From: Suillus spraguei
Lineage: Eukaryota > Basidiomycota > Agaricomycetes > Boletales > Suillaceae
Assembly (NCBI GenBank): GCA_016800925.1
Contig: JABCPU010000299.1
Span: 19,648-83,647 of the forward strand
Direction: 5' to 3'
Length of the DNA: 64,000 nucleotides
The notes under the pieces were generated by a model. It was not told the origin of the DNA. It saw only the letters and a program-made list of their open reading frames with translations, and did no database searches. The position numbers and the translations under genes were made by a program. Below, piece after piece: positions 1 to 12,270 of the stretch; position 1 is the stretch's first letter; each line of letters opens with the position of its first letter.

Positions 1-288
1 GTACTTTGTCGTGTGTGGCAAGAGCAATTGATCAATGATCTCGATCTTCCCATTCGATGTCCTGATAGACGTTAGCATGTGCATGACTGCTGCTTTTCCT
101 GATCTCCCCTAAGACAGGCGTGGGTAGAAGTATTGATTGAAAGCAACTAACTTCTACAATTGCTAGTTACAGCAGTCACGTGGCCTGCTACACTTGGGCT
201 AAGGCATAACGTTCTTTTCTGGTGCACTGGCAACATGAAAGGGTACGCAAATCAAATTATATGGATGATACAAGCTAAAAAGTACAGA

Positions 289-2399
289 CATCGAGCTGCG
301 TTGCAAAAGACGCCGGACACCCAAGGTATCGAGATCGTCGACAATCAGAAGGAATCTGTACTGGGTCGCAAGCAGCTTGCTGACCGCACCAAAGGTTCGT
401 GTGCACACATTCTTTGACTTTCGGCTATTCTCAACAGTTCAAAGAGGATTCCGGATGACGAGAAGTTAAACTCGTTCACAGGCCTGCTCAAAGGTCCGCA
501 CATTCACTCTTGGTCTTCTGCTATCAATTTAACACTGGCGCAGCATGCCAGACAGAGATTGACACCCTCACGAAACGATCAAAGGTTTTAGAGAATGCAT
601 TTATCAACCTGTACAAGGTCCTCGCCGAAGCACCAGATTCATATCTTCTACTCGAAGCTGCTGTCGTGCGTCCCACCCATCTCCTCCACCCCTCCCCAAT
701 TTCACACGTGCGCAGGATCAAGCAGTCAAAGCCACACAAGCACTGGAAACTGAAGTTACTTGCTGAAAATAATGAGCTTCGACAGTCGTCTAGCGCCCTT
801 GACGCATCCAAACGCCGCGTCGGACAGCTGGAGGTGCGTATGGACGGGCTTGTTGCGCAGAAAAAGTTTCAGATCAATGCTGCATGCGACGAACGTATGC
901 GTAACTACAATGGCATGTTGTTTGCTTGGGTTGGTGTTTTGCAGTTGCTTGATGCTGATTGGGGTGCAGGGAGCAGGACTTGCAGCGCCAGGTTGCACTA
1001 TATAAGAACCAAGTGCGTGACCTCCGACTGTCGAACGAATAAAATCAGGCGAAGCTTTTTGAACACAGCCAGCGTCAGGGTGAGTTTTGCTACTTTGTTT
1101 TCACAATCCCCTTCTCCCCGCTTCATTATTGTACCTTTTGTCTTGTACGCTAACACCTCTACTCATACCAAGAGATCATTTCTTGTCTTGCTGAAGCCGA
1201 CATAATCTAGAACGCGCGAATAGCAGAGCCGCGGCCATAGAGCAGCGAAATGTAAGATTTATCGGCTTCTATCCCTCTTCATCAATTCGCTGTTGTTCCA
1301 TACCATCTGTCACGCGTCATCTTGCATGGGATATAGCCACCTTCCCTTCGTGAAGTTCGTCGCTATGCCGCATTTGACCTTACTATTTTCCTTCCTATTA
1401 CAACGTCCTTCTCTGTATCTGTTACTCATTTGAAATTCAATCGACACTCTGCGTAGAGATCAAGGTATTGCGTACTGGCAGCGAAAGCAGTGAGCGGTAC
1501 GTCTATTCGTCATCTTTCCTTCTGCTTTTCCTTCTGCACACTCTTTTAACTCCTATTTGTGCTCTCAACCCAATTGACATGCATATAATTCAACCGTGTC
1601 AAATTACTAATGACTCGTCTCTCCGAGCTTGAGTACGAATACACGCGACTTGAAGGCACCGTTGGAGCTGCACGAGGCGCTGCAACACGATAAGAGGAGC
1701 AAATTTCAGAGAAGGTGGGTGTCATTTTAGGCGGAGAGACATGCTTCATACGCAGATTACGATGAGGTGAAGCGAAAACTTGAGATTTTGAAGGCCGATA
1801 CCTCGATCCTTCCTATCGTGACCAGCCAGTGGATCGGTTCCAGCAACGGAACGCAGAGCTCGAGGAAGTGAATATCAGATTTCTCGTTCGCGTTTACACC
1901 CTGCTCCACCTCTTTATTATCATTCACCCCTTCCGACGCGAATGCATTCCTAGGAACTCCGCGAATACTACCGCACCATTTCAGAACTTCGCACCGAAGT
2001 CAAATCCCAAAGCTCCACGAGAAAGTCGTTACATGCAATCATACTGCAAATAAGCTTCCGTCTCGCAGCTTCATCCTCTCCCGCCGTCTTCTTTCTCAGT
2101 ATTTAACGGAAGCGGGAATGGAAGAGGAGGTGGAGGTGGAACTAAAAGGGACAACGATTAATCCCTTTGAAACGTTTCGTAGGAGGCCGTACTTGACCTT
2201 CGTGTGTGCTGGGCTGATGATTGTTCGGCTTGTCGTTTAGGAAGCGACGGGTGCGTATGAGGCTCTCAATCCTATCGAGCAAGGTGTGTTCGTGTTCATG
2301 CATGGGATTATTGGCAGCCGGCGCACATGTACAGCGTTTATCTTTTATGGAGCGGCGTTGCATCTCTTGGTGGTCGCCACGGTGTATGAGTGTGCATGA
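289..2399 (+). pseudogene. Golgi golgin CASP (COY1/CUX1-CASP family), decayed copy
   Basis: CASP is a Golgi coiled-coil protein with a C-terminal membrane anchor that acts in retrograde transport. Exon-like pieces follow the family order: QGIEIVDNQKESVLGRK (about 310-394), DDEKLNSF (442-493), EIDTLTKRSK with LAEAPD (544-665), a coiled-coil stretch (716-930), LQRQVALYKNQVRDL (about 975-1080), ADTSILPIVTSQ (about 1797-1828), RNAELEE (about 1845), YMQSY (about 2030) and the C-terminal transmembrane anchor ending VVATVYECA at 2399. Several GT-AG introns are still visible. The copy is broken. One-base frameshifts lie near 441, 752 and 1829, an in-frame TAA sits at 1040-1042, and the central coiled coil is largely missing, so that a segment like DEVKRKLEILK joins almost directly to ADTSILP. 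The N-terminus may lie outside the window. I am confident of the family and fairly confident that it is a pseudogene. Confidence 0.85.
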
Positions 2400-2650
2400 T
2401 CGAGCGGACAGCTGCAGGTTCATCGGGGCCGTACTGACCATGATGGAGTTTTAATCAAGACAATCGCTCGCTTTGGAACTCACGTCGTGGATTTCGGACG
2501 CATACTCAAGGTTGATTAAATTATTTTATTCTACATTCTACATATGCAAGGACAGAACGATCATGCCCAGGAAGAATTGTTTGGTGATGTTACAAGTTTA
2601 GAACCATCCAACATCACAGAATACAAGAACATTGTAGCTTTCTGCAATGA

Positions 2651-3459
2651 TTACTGAACCATCGAATGGGATAGTAGCTGCAAGAGAAGATGATTAAAAT
2701 CAGCTTTGAGCAGTACTGAGTGTCTACCAACCATAGCCATCGTATTGGACTTCGCCACAATGAAAACCTCCTTCAACAAACACCTGGGCAATGTAAAGCG
2801 GTTCAGGTGGCTCTGTCCCTCCACTGGATGATAAAAGATTATGTTAGAAAAGAGAAGACACTCAAATGCAAGGTCAACCAACAGCACAGGAATAGCACCT
2901 TCCAGCTTCTCATAATAGAATCGACCATCGACATGAGCCCAACGAACAGAGCTCTGATCTCCAACAAGACGTTTAAATTTGCCATGGATCTGAGAAAGCA
3001 GTTGTGACCAAGTACAGGTTGAGATATTGGAGTAAACATGCATTGATTTCTCTGCCATCATGGCTGATGTACACATGGTCCTTGAGGGTTGCTTTCCCTG
3101 GATCTTGTTTGACAAAAGGTGAATACTTTGGGCGATGCCAGTGCTTGTATCAGAACTCACAAATACCACCCTGCCAGCACAATTGTCCATATAAGAAGGG
3201 ATGTTTGAACTCGCAGGATGTATTTAGCTCACCTCATATCGAGCATGTACAATACAAAGGATGTCACCATTTGACTCACGGCCTCCCACAATGGCCGACA
3301 TTCGTGGTAGCAATTCCTCAGCACTGGGAATCTTAAATGACATTTTTTTTCAGCATAACATTCCAAGAACAAGGAGAGAACAATGCTCACAAAGTATACT
3401 GAGTTACGGATGAGATGAAATACATCGTCCATGATAGGCCTCGGCTCAACTATGGTCAC
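2651..3459 (-). CDS. hypothetical two-exon ORF, unrecognised
   Basis: Two open frames on the minus strand could form one short gene. The first is 3229-3459, with a hydrophobic stretch FVSIVLSLFLE. The second is 2651-3190 (179 codons), separated from the first by a GTGAGC donor near 3229. I do not recognise the protein and see no diagnostic motif. A 95-codon frame on the other strand (2720-3007) overlaps it, so the longer frame may be fortuitous or a remnant. It lies between the CASP pseudogene and the coiled-coil gene at 4287. Confidence 0.22.
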
Positions 3460-4286
3460 CTGGGAGGAACAAATGAGAGAATGAAAATGAGCAATTCTGT
3501 GTCACCTACAGGCTGTGTGTGTCAGAGTTCTCCTTGGAATACACCTAGAATTCATTCAGAGGAAGATAGTTCAGTTTCAAGTTGGATCCCATTGCAGCAC
3601 CCGGTAGTGACAATGCATGATATGGTTGCTGATTGCAAGTTTTGTAACTTGACAGTAATGCATGAAAACTTACTGTTGAGTTATGCACTACTGCTTGCAA
3701 GATGTTAACCTAGAGAGCAGCTGATTTGGTCTACTAGGCCTAAGGCTGAGCGCAGTCGTCTTTGTAACATAGGAGTCTCAACAATCAGCGGCTAAAAAAA
3801 AATACATGTGACATGGCCGCTGGCCAGCCTCAGGATTGAACCACGATCGAATAATTAAAAAGTCAGATGATACGGACGAAAAGCTTGATAGTCACAGCTG
3901 AGTGCTGACTGGTGGAGGGATGGGTCCTAGCGGCGAGACCTTTTTTATCATGAAAAACATCCAACAACTTAATGAGTGCAACCCTTTGAAGCTTCAAAAT
4001 CGTCTGTACGTGAAGGGTGATTGACGCAAACACGCCTATGTCTAACCAAAAAGGAAACATCAAATCCCTAGTTAGCGGACGATGACCTCATTGATGGATG
4101 ATCTCTCAGCCTCGGAAGCAGGCATAATACTTACTAACTTGAACTTAATTCCAGACCACCAACTGCTTGCAAGCAAGAAGAAAGGAAAAATGACACGACT
4201 CCCCCAAGTCTTTACAACGAATTAGGAAAAAAAAGATAGTAGCAATCGATCGAAATCCAAATTCCATCACTAACACTCCACTCACT
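3460..4286. other. no gene seen
   Basis: The stretch is AT-rich with only short frames in every phase. It holds the 3' flank of the gene that ends at 4287. No RNA gene or clear repeat was recognised. Confidence 0.5.
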
Positions 4287-6330
4287 TCACTTCTTCGCCC
4301 GCCCCCCGATCGTCATCCTACGCTGCATAATAGGAATCCCAGACGGCTTCTCAGGACTCGCATTCTCGCTCCCGTCACGAGAACCCAGGTTCCGGAGCTT
4401 TCGTACGAAGCTCTCGGGGCTCGGCGACAACCGCTTTATGATTCCCCCAGGGTTGCGTATCGAAACTTTGAAGGTATCAGGACTAGCATCGGGACTATGC
4501 AAGTATCTCCATACGGGCAGCTTGCTCCCACTGGATGAGGACGTACTGCCTCCCGTAGGCGGTGTCTTACTCGGCGTGGTAGGTCCTGTTGTGGGCGTCT
4601 GAGTAGACATAAACAGCGAGTCCTTGCTTTCCCCACTGGTGCCGAAGAGTCCAGGGGACGTCGTAGTGGTGGAAGCCGTAGTATTGAGTACAGCAAGTGA
4701 GCCAGTGGAGTTCATCAGCCCCAAAGAATCTGCAGAGTCAAGGATGGTGAGGGATCCGGTCGAGTACTCGTTGATATGCTCGAGGAAGCGCGAGTCCCTC
4801 CTGGCGCTTACGAGCGCATTGGGACATTTACGCTTGTCTGAGTCCGCCGGGGTGCTGCCGATACCATAAAGCAGACTATGGAATGCGGAATTGTCGAAGG
4901 GCGCATCGAAGCTAAGGCCACAAGTGGATGTGGGTATGCCCACCGAGGCGCTAAGAGAAGGGAAGGCGGGTGTGAAATCCGACAGGCAGGACGGAATACT
5001 TGACCTTGACACGGCTGAGTTACGGCGGTGCCCACGTCCAAGGGCAACGCGGTTCAAATTCTGTTGGCACCGCCATCGCTATCTTTTGAATGTAGAATGT
5101 TTTTGTTTCACATACCTGAATGAGGTCCTGGCTGAGCGTTACCGTTGGGCGTGCATTTCGGTCGTCAGATTCATCCTGTTCTGGATCCTCTAGTTCAGAC
5201 TCCACTTCTGGAGGTCCATCCGATGATGAGGAAACGTTGAGATCGATGTCACCCAAAACCACGGGGGTCGAGCGCCGACGTAGCTCAGATATCGAAAAAC
5301 GTGCTCTCGAAGGTATAGTATGTTGCAACTGGACAGTCGATCCAGATCCAGAGCTCGTCGCAGATCCAACGTCAGAGGCAGAAATAGGTAGAACTAAACC
5401 GCCTTGCACAGAAGTCCCGCCGAATACATCTCTAGCAGAGCCTGCATTTGCCTCTCGTCTACGAGCAATGAGGGAGTCGACAGCGTGTTGACGGTCGGGG
5501 GTAAGAGTCTCACGGACAGAAGATATATTGGACGTGGACGGGGTGACGGTGTCTGTGTAGCGGTCATCTTCCTGAGCGAGACGTTTCCAGAACTTGGAGA
5601 CCTTCTTTTGCGCACGAACTTTGCGCCGCGCGCTGAGAGTCATGTGCAGAGCAGATTGATACTGTCCTATGACAGGGTGATCAATGACCGCGGGTTTCAA
5701 GCTTGAGAGTAGCGTTTCTGGGTCGTGGACAGCGTCCCCTATAGCGTCGACCAAGATATGATCTGCGGCGCCGAGATCAGAATCTAGTGCATCAGATATC
5801 CGCTGAACGGTGAAGTACGGGATGCCAATATCGACGAGAAGGCCAGCGAGACGCTGAAATCTTAATTCAAGCTTCTGGATGTGGTCCACAGTACGCGCAA
5901 GCTGATGCTGAAAGCGGGCAAGTTTGGTCATCTCAGTATAAAGCTCATTGCGGGTCCGTGAAAGATCGTTGGTGACATCGGCAAGGTCAGCTGCGAGTTC
6001 AGAATTGGTCTGACGGAGGCGGAAAGCATCAATTTCAGGTTGGTGAGTGCAGCTATTACTTGCAGTGTGCATGTCTAGAGGACGAGTTGGCCGGGGTTGA
6101 TAAAGTTGAGCAGGATCGAATGAAGGTAGGGAAGCCTCAAGGGATACGAACACCGGGGCCGCTGAACCGTTGATTAGGCCTGACGGTGTAGGCCTGACGT
6201 ATTGCGCCTGTCGGAATTCCGTTGAACAAGATGACCCGGTCGACGATGGTGGAGAGGAAATCATGTGAGATACATCGCCCTCGGACCTTGTACGACGATG
6301 TAGCAACCGAAATGATTTGAAGAACCGCAT
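4287..6330 (-). CDS. conserved-looking coiled-coil protein, 662 aa, function unknown
   Basis: There are two exons. Exon 1 runs 6330-5116 and starts MRFFKSFRLLHRRTRSE; exon 2 runs 5060-4287. The intron is 55 bp (5061-5115) with a GTATG donor and CAACAG acceptor, phase 0, so the joined frame is open throughout. The first 60 residues are basic and Ser-rich. Residues about 110-160 look like a coiled coil (repeated LAADLADVT, LSRTRNELY and similar). A predicted helical domain with DIGIPYF and LGAADHIL follows, and the rest is Ser/Pro/Thr-rich and likely disordered. The acidic block ESELEDPEQDESDD lies just before the splice. No enzyme motif is visible. I would call it a cytoskeletal or scaffold-type protein at most, and that is inference. 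Coding seems secure from length and splice consistency. Confidence 0.75.
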
Positions 6331-8296
6331 CCTGGTGGTATGAAGTATGGCACAACTAGAGCTGTCATAAGTAATACAGGGATGCGGCTGACAGAGCCGC
6401 TGCCATCGAATTCTATACTTAGCTAATGTGTGTAGGCTGACGCAACAAGATATTCTATGCGAAAAACTAAACTGTAAGTCAATGGAATAATATCATAGAT
6501 GGTTATCATATATCAGTATCAAGCGGTAGAAACCGAGATAATTGACGAAGAGCGTGAACAACACTGCAACAGGATCGTGGATTTCTCTGACCACCAGCGT
6601 CGCCTGACAGGCTCCAAAGTGGCACCAGTGAGACATGGCCGTATCGTGCAAAGACATACCGCTGGACCTCCGGTACCCGGGGTTGTCGTTATCTACCATA
6701 TGTAGTAGCTGGCTTGAGCTACTATGGACACAGAACTTCCATCGAACGGTATGGTGCAAATAAACAACAGGTTCTCTAGCGAATTATCTGCGAGGGTAAT
6801 GCCAAGACCAAGTGCCGAGACAGTGGCAGATGTACTAATGCTAATGTAAAAGTCGCGCCTGGTGCCCCTGACCGTGTTTGACCAAGTATATACCACGATG
6901 TGCTATCCAAGGATGAACCGGGTTGATGATCTCAAACATGCAACTTGAGATTAAGTTCGAGCTCAGAGTAAGCAATACAAACCTCCTCCGCAGCTTCCTA
7001 AAAAAGCTTCCCAGATCCATGACCTTAAGGTGCGCGAATCCCATTTGTTGTACAGGTGGAGATCATCAGAGTGCATGAAGGTGATTTCATCGTCTGCGTA
7101 AAGCAATAAATAGCGCAACTCATGGTCGATAGCAGGACTTACCCGGCGCCTTGGCTGAAAAGACGAAAGGTAAGTATAGGGCACGTTATCCCGAGGTTGC
7201 ATCCAAAGTAGGACCCCGTAAGTGCAGTGCGGACCGAAGTGATGACTTCACCCCAAAGCTCAGTTTGAGACAGTCTTTGTTGTAAATCTTGATACATATA
7301 CACAAAAACTTGACTGAAAACAATGGCAAAACCAAAAGTCAAGTCTATGACAGGCCCTATCATAGGCATCAAGTGTCAAGATCGAGCACCGTACAAAGCA
7401 CTTTCTCTGAATACACCTACCAGGTGTGTATTAGTCAAGACTAATACTGAAACCTTGATCCGATTTTCGAATGTCCAAATCTTCGAATCGATGTCCTTAC
7501 AGCTTAATCATCAAACATCAACATTTCAGGGTCTGCGGCTATCTCTGCAATATGATAAATAAATATGGCACGCCGTTCCTCATCTCGCTCAAGAGCACAA
7601 GCCGAGATACTCTTGTGGCTGTAATGACATTAGCCTGCGCAGGGTACGAAAAAGTGTGTAGGCGGCGTGCTTGTAGTTCGTGCCGTGGCTCAAGCAGTCC
7701 TTCACATTATTACTTTACAAGCGCTCCACTCTCCTAGGCACTCCGAATGAGATCTGCTCTTGGTGAGAACGGGTGGATGTTGGAATATATGTTTGTCCTT
7801 TTTCCAGAAACGTTATCAAGTGAGTACAGAGAGGCTCCACAATGGAAGGAGCAGCTAGACGATATCGGAATGATCGAGAGGAACATTTGAACTCCGCCGG
7901 CGCCGGCGCCACGTCTATGGACGGAAATCTATCGCAGCGCAGGACTTATGCTCTGGTTAGTAATTAAATATGTATTTTTATGTCCAATGTATTGCGGCAC
8001 ATACATAGCTGGTGGAGGCGAAAAGCCTCGGTTCCCAACCAATATTATCCGTCTTTGTAAGTTAATATTTACTATAAAACCTACTGATACAATTAAATTT
8101 CAGCAAGATCTGTCGAACTACCTAGTAGCACTGGTTTTCCAGACAGATTGGCATCTGACCCTACACCACTTTGATAATTACCAAAGAGGAGTGGGATCAG
8201 ATGCTAAATTTTCTGGAAATTCAGGTAGTTCAATGTGTAAGTATTAATCTTATACCGGAAACTGGCTTAGCCCCGGGGCAGATCCTGAAGCAGGTG
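6331..8296. other. repeat remnants and short ORFs, no intact gene seen
   Basis: Only short frames occur. On the minus strand three of them (7139-7372, 6963-7202, 6693-6896) are hydrophobic and could be exon relics of a membrane protein. A segment at about 6597-6860 is repeated at about 12504-12935. I recognise no gene. Confidence 0.4.
6597..6860. repeat. dispersed repeat R1, copy 1
   Basis: Blocks such as GCCTGACAGGCTCC, GTGAGACATGGCCGT and ACAGAACTTCCATCG recur in the same order and orientation near 12504-12935. Copy 1 is shorter, with deletions relative to copy 2. It may be a non-coding relic of a gene or a transposon. Confidence 0.65.
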
Positions 8297-8386
8297 TATG
8301 GAGGACGATAGGTTACGGTTCGATTTGCCGATCTATTTTGAAGTCCGATCAGTGTTTGTTCCAGTCTTGAACTATTTGTTGAACTG

Positions 8387-8802
8387 GTGTGAGGAGGGAA
8401 TGACTTTTATCATACTAGCCACCATGTGGATTAAATAGGTCTGTCACCGTCTGTAGATAGTATAAAGATACAGTAAATTCAATAAGCAGGTCACGCAAAA
8501 ATATAGCACTTGGACAACCACTTCAAGAACTGGGTCTACATGTAACATGTAGCTTGCTGTAGATTTGTCTGTTTTGGTAGTCCCGTTCTCTCGGTCTTCA
8601 TTTTGCTGGCTAATATTGTTTCCTTCTAAGTGACGCCATTTGGCTGGCCAATATTGGCATCATACTTTACTGTAAGGACGGAGCGAATTTCCAATTTTCA
8701 TGTCGACGCAGTGCACACTCCACTGGACCCCATATGCTCCGCTTTCAATTGCTTCCTTTGTCGCCGATGGCATCACAAAAAATCAATATTTTTTTTGGCA
8801 TT
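8387..8802. repeat. insertion present only in element copy A
   Basis: Element copy B runs directly from the left terminal sequence to the shared interior, so these bases are an insertion in A or a deletion in B. The first 150 bases resemble, in inverted orientation, 14833-15020: GAGGGAATGACTT, ATGTGGATTAAATAG and CAACCACTTCAAGAAC occur in both. This points to a small non-autonomous element of the same family as the foldback at 14953-15195. Confidence 0.55.
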
Positions 8803-9446
8803 AGACCTCAAGTTGAATATAATTTTGTGTCACAAAAAGTCACAAGTGCGGTTACTTGGTAATGGTCGGACTCGCTCCGACCCCGGAGCTCCGTGTGTTG
8901 AGCTAGTGATGAATTCCGGCACGGCTTCAAAGGTTCGTGCATAAGACATAAGTATCTTAGACGTGGGTCACACAGTATACAATCTCGCTGTCAGTTCAGT
9001 TACGTTGGCAAAGGGAAGCAGCGTGAGCACGTTATTAACCAATACACTTGTCCCACAGACAAAGAATTGTGAAGCTCAGAGCCTGCAGGCCTTGCATTTG
9101 ACCAAGAACCTATCAATGTACGAACCCCTTGAAGCTGCTCAGGAATACACGAAGAAACAACAACCAACGGAGGCTGAGTTTGAAGTTTGCGAATCAGTTC
9201 ATAGATATCCAAGGCAGTGTAACGCCAAGGAAGCTTCACCAGCTACGCGATCTACTGCAATCAAGGTAGTGAGAGGACTCAGAGGAGGGGGCTTACGCAG
9301 AGCACAATATAATTAGTGTTTCGAACGTGTCCGAAGGCACGACTCGCCATGGAGTAAATATCAATCAACAATTTGCTAGGGGCTAAGACCAGTCAAGATG
9401 GACCTCTAAGGAAACCATCCATGAGTGGATGTCAAGGTGTGTTCCG

Positions 9447-10125
9447 AAAAAAAAAATGCTGTCATCGGCAGGTTTTGAACCTACACAGGAAAGAGAAACA
9501 GATTTTGATTCTGTCGTGGTAACCATCAGGCTAAGACTAGTTACAATGAACTGCCAAAGAAACCATCACGGGTGAATATTAAGGTGTGTTCCGATAGAAA
9601 AAACCTTGTCGTGGGCAGGTTTCTAACTTGCACAGTCCAAGAGAAACAGATTTTGATTCTGTCGTGGCAACCACCAGGCTAACACCAGCTACGGTGAACT
9701 TTCAAAGAAACCGTCCACGAGTGAACATCAAAGTGTGTTCTGATAGAAAAAACCTCAGGTTTTGAACCCACACAGTTCAAGATAAACAGATTTTGATTCT
9801 GTTGTGGCAACCGCCTAGCTAAGACCAGTTACGATTAACTTCTAAAGAAGCCATCCATGAGTGAATGTCAAGGTGTGTTTCGATAGAAAAAAACCTTGCG
9901 TCGACAGGTTTCAAACCTGCACAGTCGAAGAGAAACAGATTTTGATTCTGTTGTGGCAACCACCTGACTAAGACCAGTTGCGGTGAACTTCTGAAGAAAC
10001 CGTCCATGAATGAATGTCAAAGTGCGTTCTGATAAAAAAAACTGAGTTCAGCAGGTTTCGAACCTGCATAGTCCAAGAGAAACAGATTTTGATGCTGTGT
10101 GGTAACCACACTAGCCAGGCTAAAG
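9447..10125 (-). repeat. five tandem tRNA-like units (class II, Leu/Ser-like), array A
   Basis: Five units repeat at 140-149 bp, marked by GATTTTGATT at 9501, 9649, 9789, 9938 and 10084. On the minus strand each unit reads as a class II tRNA. There is an A-box-like TTAGCCTGGTGG, an anticodon-like arm with 5-bp stem ACAGA/TCTGT and a 7-nt loop carrying CAA, a long variable arm TTTCTCTTGGACTG, and a T arm close to GGTTCGAAACC. A T run typical of Pol III termination follows. Acceptor stems pair poorly, so functional tRNAs are unlikely, but the internal promoter boxes and terminators look retained. Confidence 0.7.
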
Positions 10126-10511
10126 TCTTTTAACTCCCACTTGATGACTCATCCTAAGTTGAAAACCTATGGGGGCCCTTGATTGACACTGCCCGAAAAG
10201 ATGACATGGACAGTAAATTTCGAGTCTGAACGTCTACGAGACAATAGAATTGCCCCGACGAGGGACGAAGACTAAGATAATTCTAATTCACCATCATTAG
10301 CAGCAAGTTCAATGTGATTGACATTACCACTAAGTATATACGGAGTTTCTGGAAACACAGAAGGAAATGAGCAGATACTAGAAAACGAGGACAGTGAAAC
10401 ACTGTCACCACCTCGAAGGCCAGACATGGAGGATTGGAGACGGAGTCTCATCTTCCCACAAAACGGTGGTCACGCAGCAATGCAGTTCATCCCAAACATA
10501 ACATCGAGACC

Positions 10512-11560
10512 TCACGCGACCTCGGACTCGACATCGGTAGTGAGAGCACGGCAATAAATCACTGAGGCCATGGGGATTTCAGCGAAACGCGAACTTGGGC
10601 CCAAATGGCTGAGCGAACGAGCAATCGAAGAAGACGAGAGAAGAATACCATTCAAGGACAAGAGCAACAGACGCAGGAAGGCAATTGATTTGAATGATGT
10701 CCCATAAAACACGATATAACCCACTCCCTCATGGTAGCGGAAATAAATCTACATGACACATTAGCACAGGGTGTTCAGAAACCAATGCAAGCACTCACCT
10801 TACTAGGAAGGTTTTGATAAGTAGAAGCCTTGGAAGTAGAGCACGGTGGTCTGGCTTTCCATAGAGCAGCAGTCTTCGTACGTATCTTTGCTCTCTTCTG
10901 CACACAACGGGAGCAACAAGGGTCAGTACAGATACGGACAGAGTTTGCAAGCCGTCGTGATAATATCGCAATGAGACCATACATGATTGCCATGCTGTCT
11001 CAAAGCCATATGGGATGCGGCAGAAGGAGAAAAGACAGTGGAATATACTTCAGGCTAGATAGACCGGTCGAAATGTCTGTTAAGAATTATATCAACTGTC
11101 GACAGTAGGAATGCGCGCAGGACCAGGTGTCAACTCCACGGTGACCCCATTATGATTGGAAACAAAACGCAGCACAATGCAGTCATGCAGAAAAGACGAT
11201 AGCACGGAGAAATCTCGACTCATCGTTAACATAAATAACAGTAGGAATATCAGTGAAGGGTCCAATGACTTGATAACAACTAAAGGAACGATCGACGGTT
11301 AAGATCAACATACGCAGTGAGAAACACAACACCAACTACTGTCATAGCGGGAATGAAGCACTGCGCAGCCTGAGTGAGTCGCATATCCTGGAGAGTAAGG
11401 GCTGCTCAGTGAGCTCATAAAGGAATCTGAAGGATAGATTCATTCGCCACTAATGTTGTGATATTAATAGTAATGCTCGCCAGCAGCTGTGGATCTACCT
11501 CAGTGAGCACTGCGCGCAGAGTCGCCGTAGAACTGATTTGTGATTCATGCATGCCAATAG
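10512..11560 (-). pseudogene. relic of a putative membrane protein gene inside element copy A
   Basis: Minus-strand fragments in changing frames read like exons of one protein: LRAVLTEVDPQLLASI with ITTLVANESILQIP (11410-11540), QCFIPAMTVVGVVFLTAY (about 11320-11390), and later segments rich in hydrophobic residues. The same fragments occur in copy B. I do not recognise the family. Several one-base differences and stops suggest decay, although some breaks could be introns. Confidence 0.4.
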
Positions 11561-11865
11561 AGTTCGGAACAAACATTGGTCGGACTTCAAAATACGTTGC
11601 GGCATATCGGCAAATCGAACCGTAACCTATCGTCCACCATACAGGTGATTCAATGCTTCGATTCACACTAACTCCTAGCTTAAGGTTACTCAATAGGTAT
11701 GGTTTCCGGGAGCTCTGATGCAGGTGGCGGCCACTAGAACTGTGCCCTTGCAGATATCTCTCTTTTCCGGATGGTGGTACGTGAATTCTTTGATTTGTAA
11801 TTTCTAGTTCTTTATTATCTTCCCAGGGAGAGATCAAATCCTTTATTGAAGTAGACATACCCTTC

Positions 11866-12270
11866 TTGCGATCAATCAGGCAGGAGAAGCTGGAGCCATG
11901 GGGAACCACTCTTCCCCATGACGCATTTAAGGAATCTGCCTACTCACATCAGGCAACACTCCGTCACGAAAATCCTGTTCACAGCGAGCATATCACCGTG
12001 GACTATGAACTACACAAGAGCGTCGAGGCCCATTTGTCTTCAACTCAATTGTCTTCAGCTCATGCAGCTAGCACAGGCTTTCTTCTGAAGATATTTGGCT
12101 CAAGACCTATGAACTATGTTCCTTTGAATGAATTTGAGGATTATTGCAAGAGCCATTGGAATGAAGATGTGGTACGTGATTATTTGCTCTTGTTCTCTAA
12201 GTTGTCAATCCTGTTTGGCAGACGGAGCCTTCCATCTTGGATAATATAGACGTTATCTTGCAGTAGGCGT
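11866..12270 (+). CDS. hypothetical ORF with a possible intron
   Basis: A 127-codon frame starts at 11866. Its product contains FEDYCKSHWNEDV, followed by a GTACGT donor near 12172 and a CAG acceptor near 12222. Splicing would give a short tail ending at a TAG near 12247. I recognise no family. It abuts the right end of element copy A and may be a relic. Confidence 0.25.

Larger units (their letters stand above)
8297..11643. mobile_element. inverted-repeat-flanked element with tRNA-like array, copy A
   Basis: The left end (8297-8386, containing GGTTCGATTTGCCGAT, then AGTCCGATCAGTGTTTGTTCC) is matched in inverted orientation by the right end (about 11570-11643, containing ATCGGCAAATCGAACC). 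The interior from 8803 to 11560 is collinear with copy B at 29473-32340. Copy A carries about 415 extra bases (8387-8802) between its left end and the shared interior. The interior holds the five-unit tRNA-like array and minus-strand exon relics of a membrane protein. No transposase was found and no clear target duplication is visible, so autonomous mobility is not shown. Confidence 0.65.

Noticed and set aside
9447..10125. Regularly spaced repeats as a CRISPR array
   Set aside because: This is a eukaryotic nuclear context. The units are 140-150 bp, diverged and folded like tRNAs, with no short unique spacers.
9447..10125. Functional tRNA-Leu or tRNA-Ser gene cluster
   Set aside because: Acceptor stems do not pair well in any unit and several T arms have mismatches, so I call them tRNA-like only.
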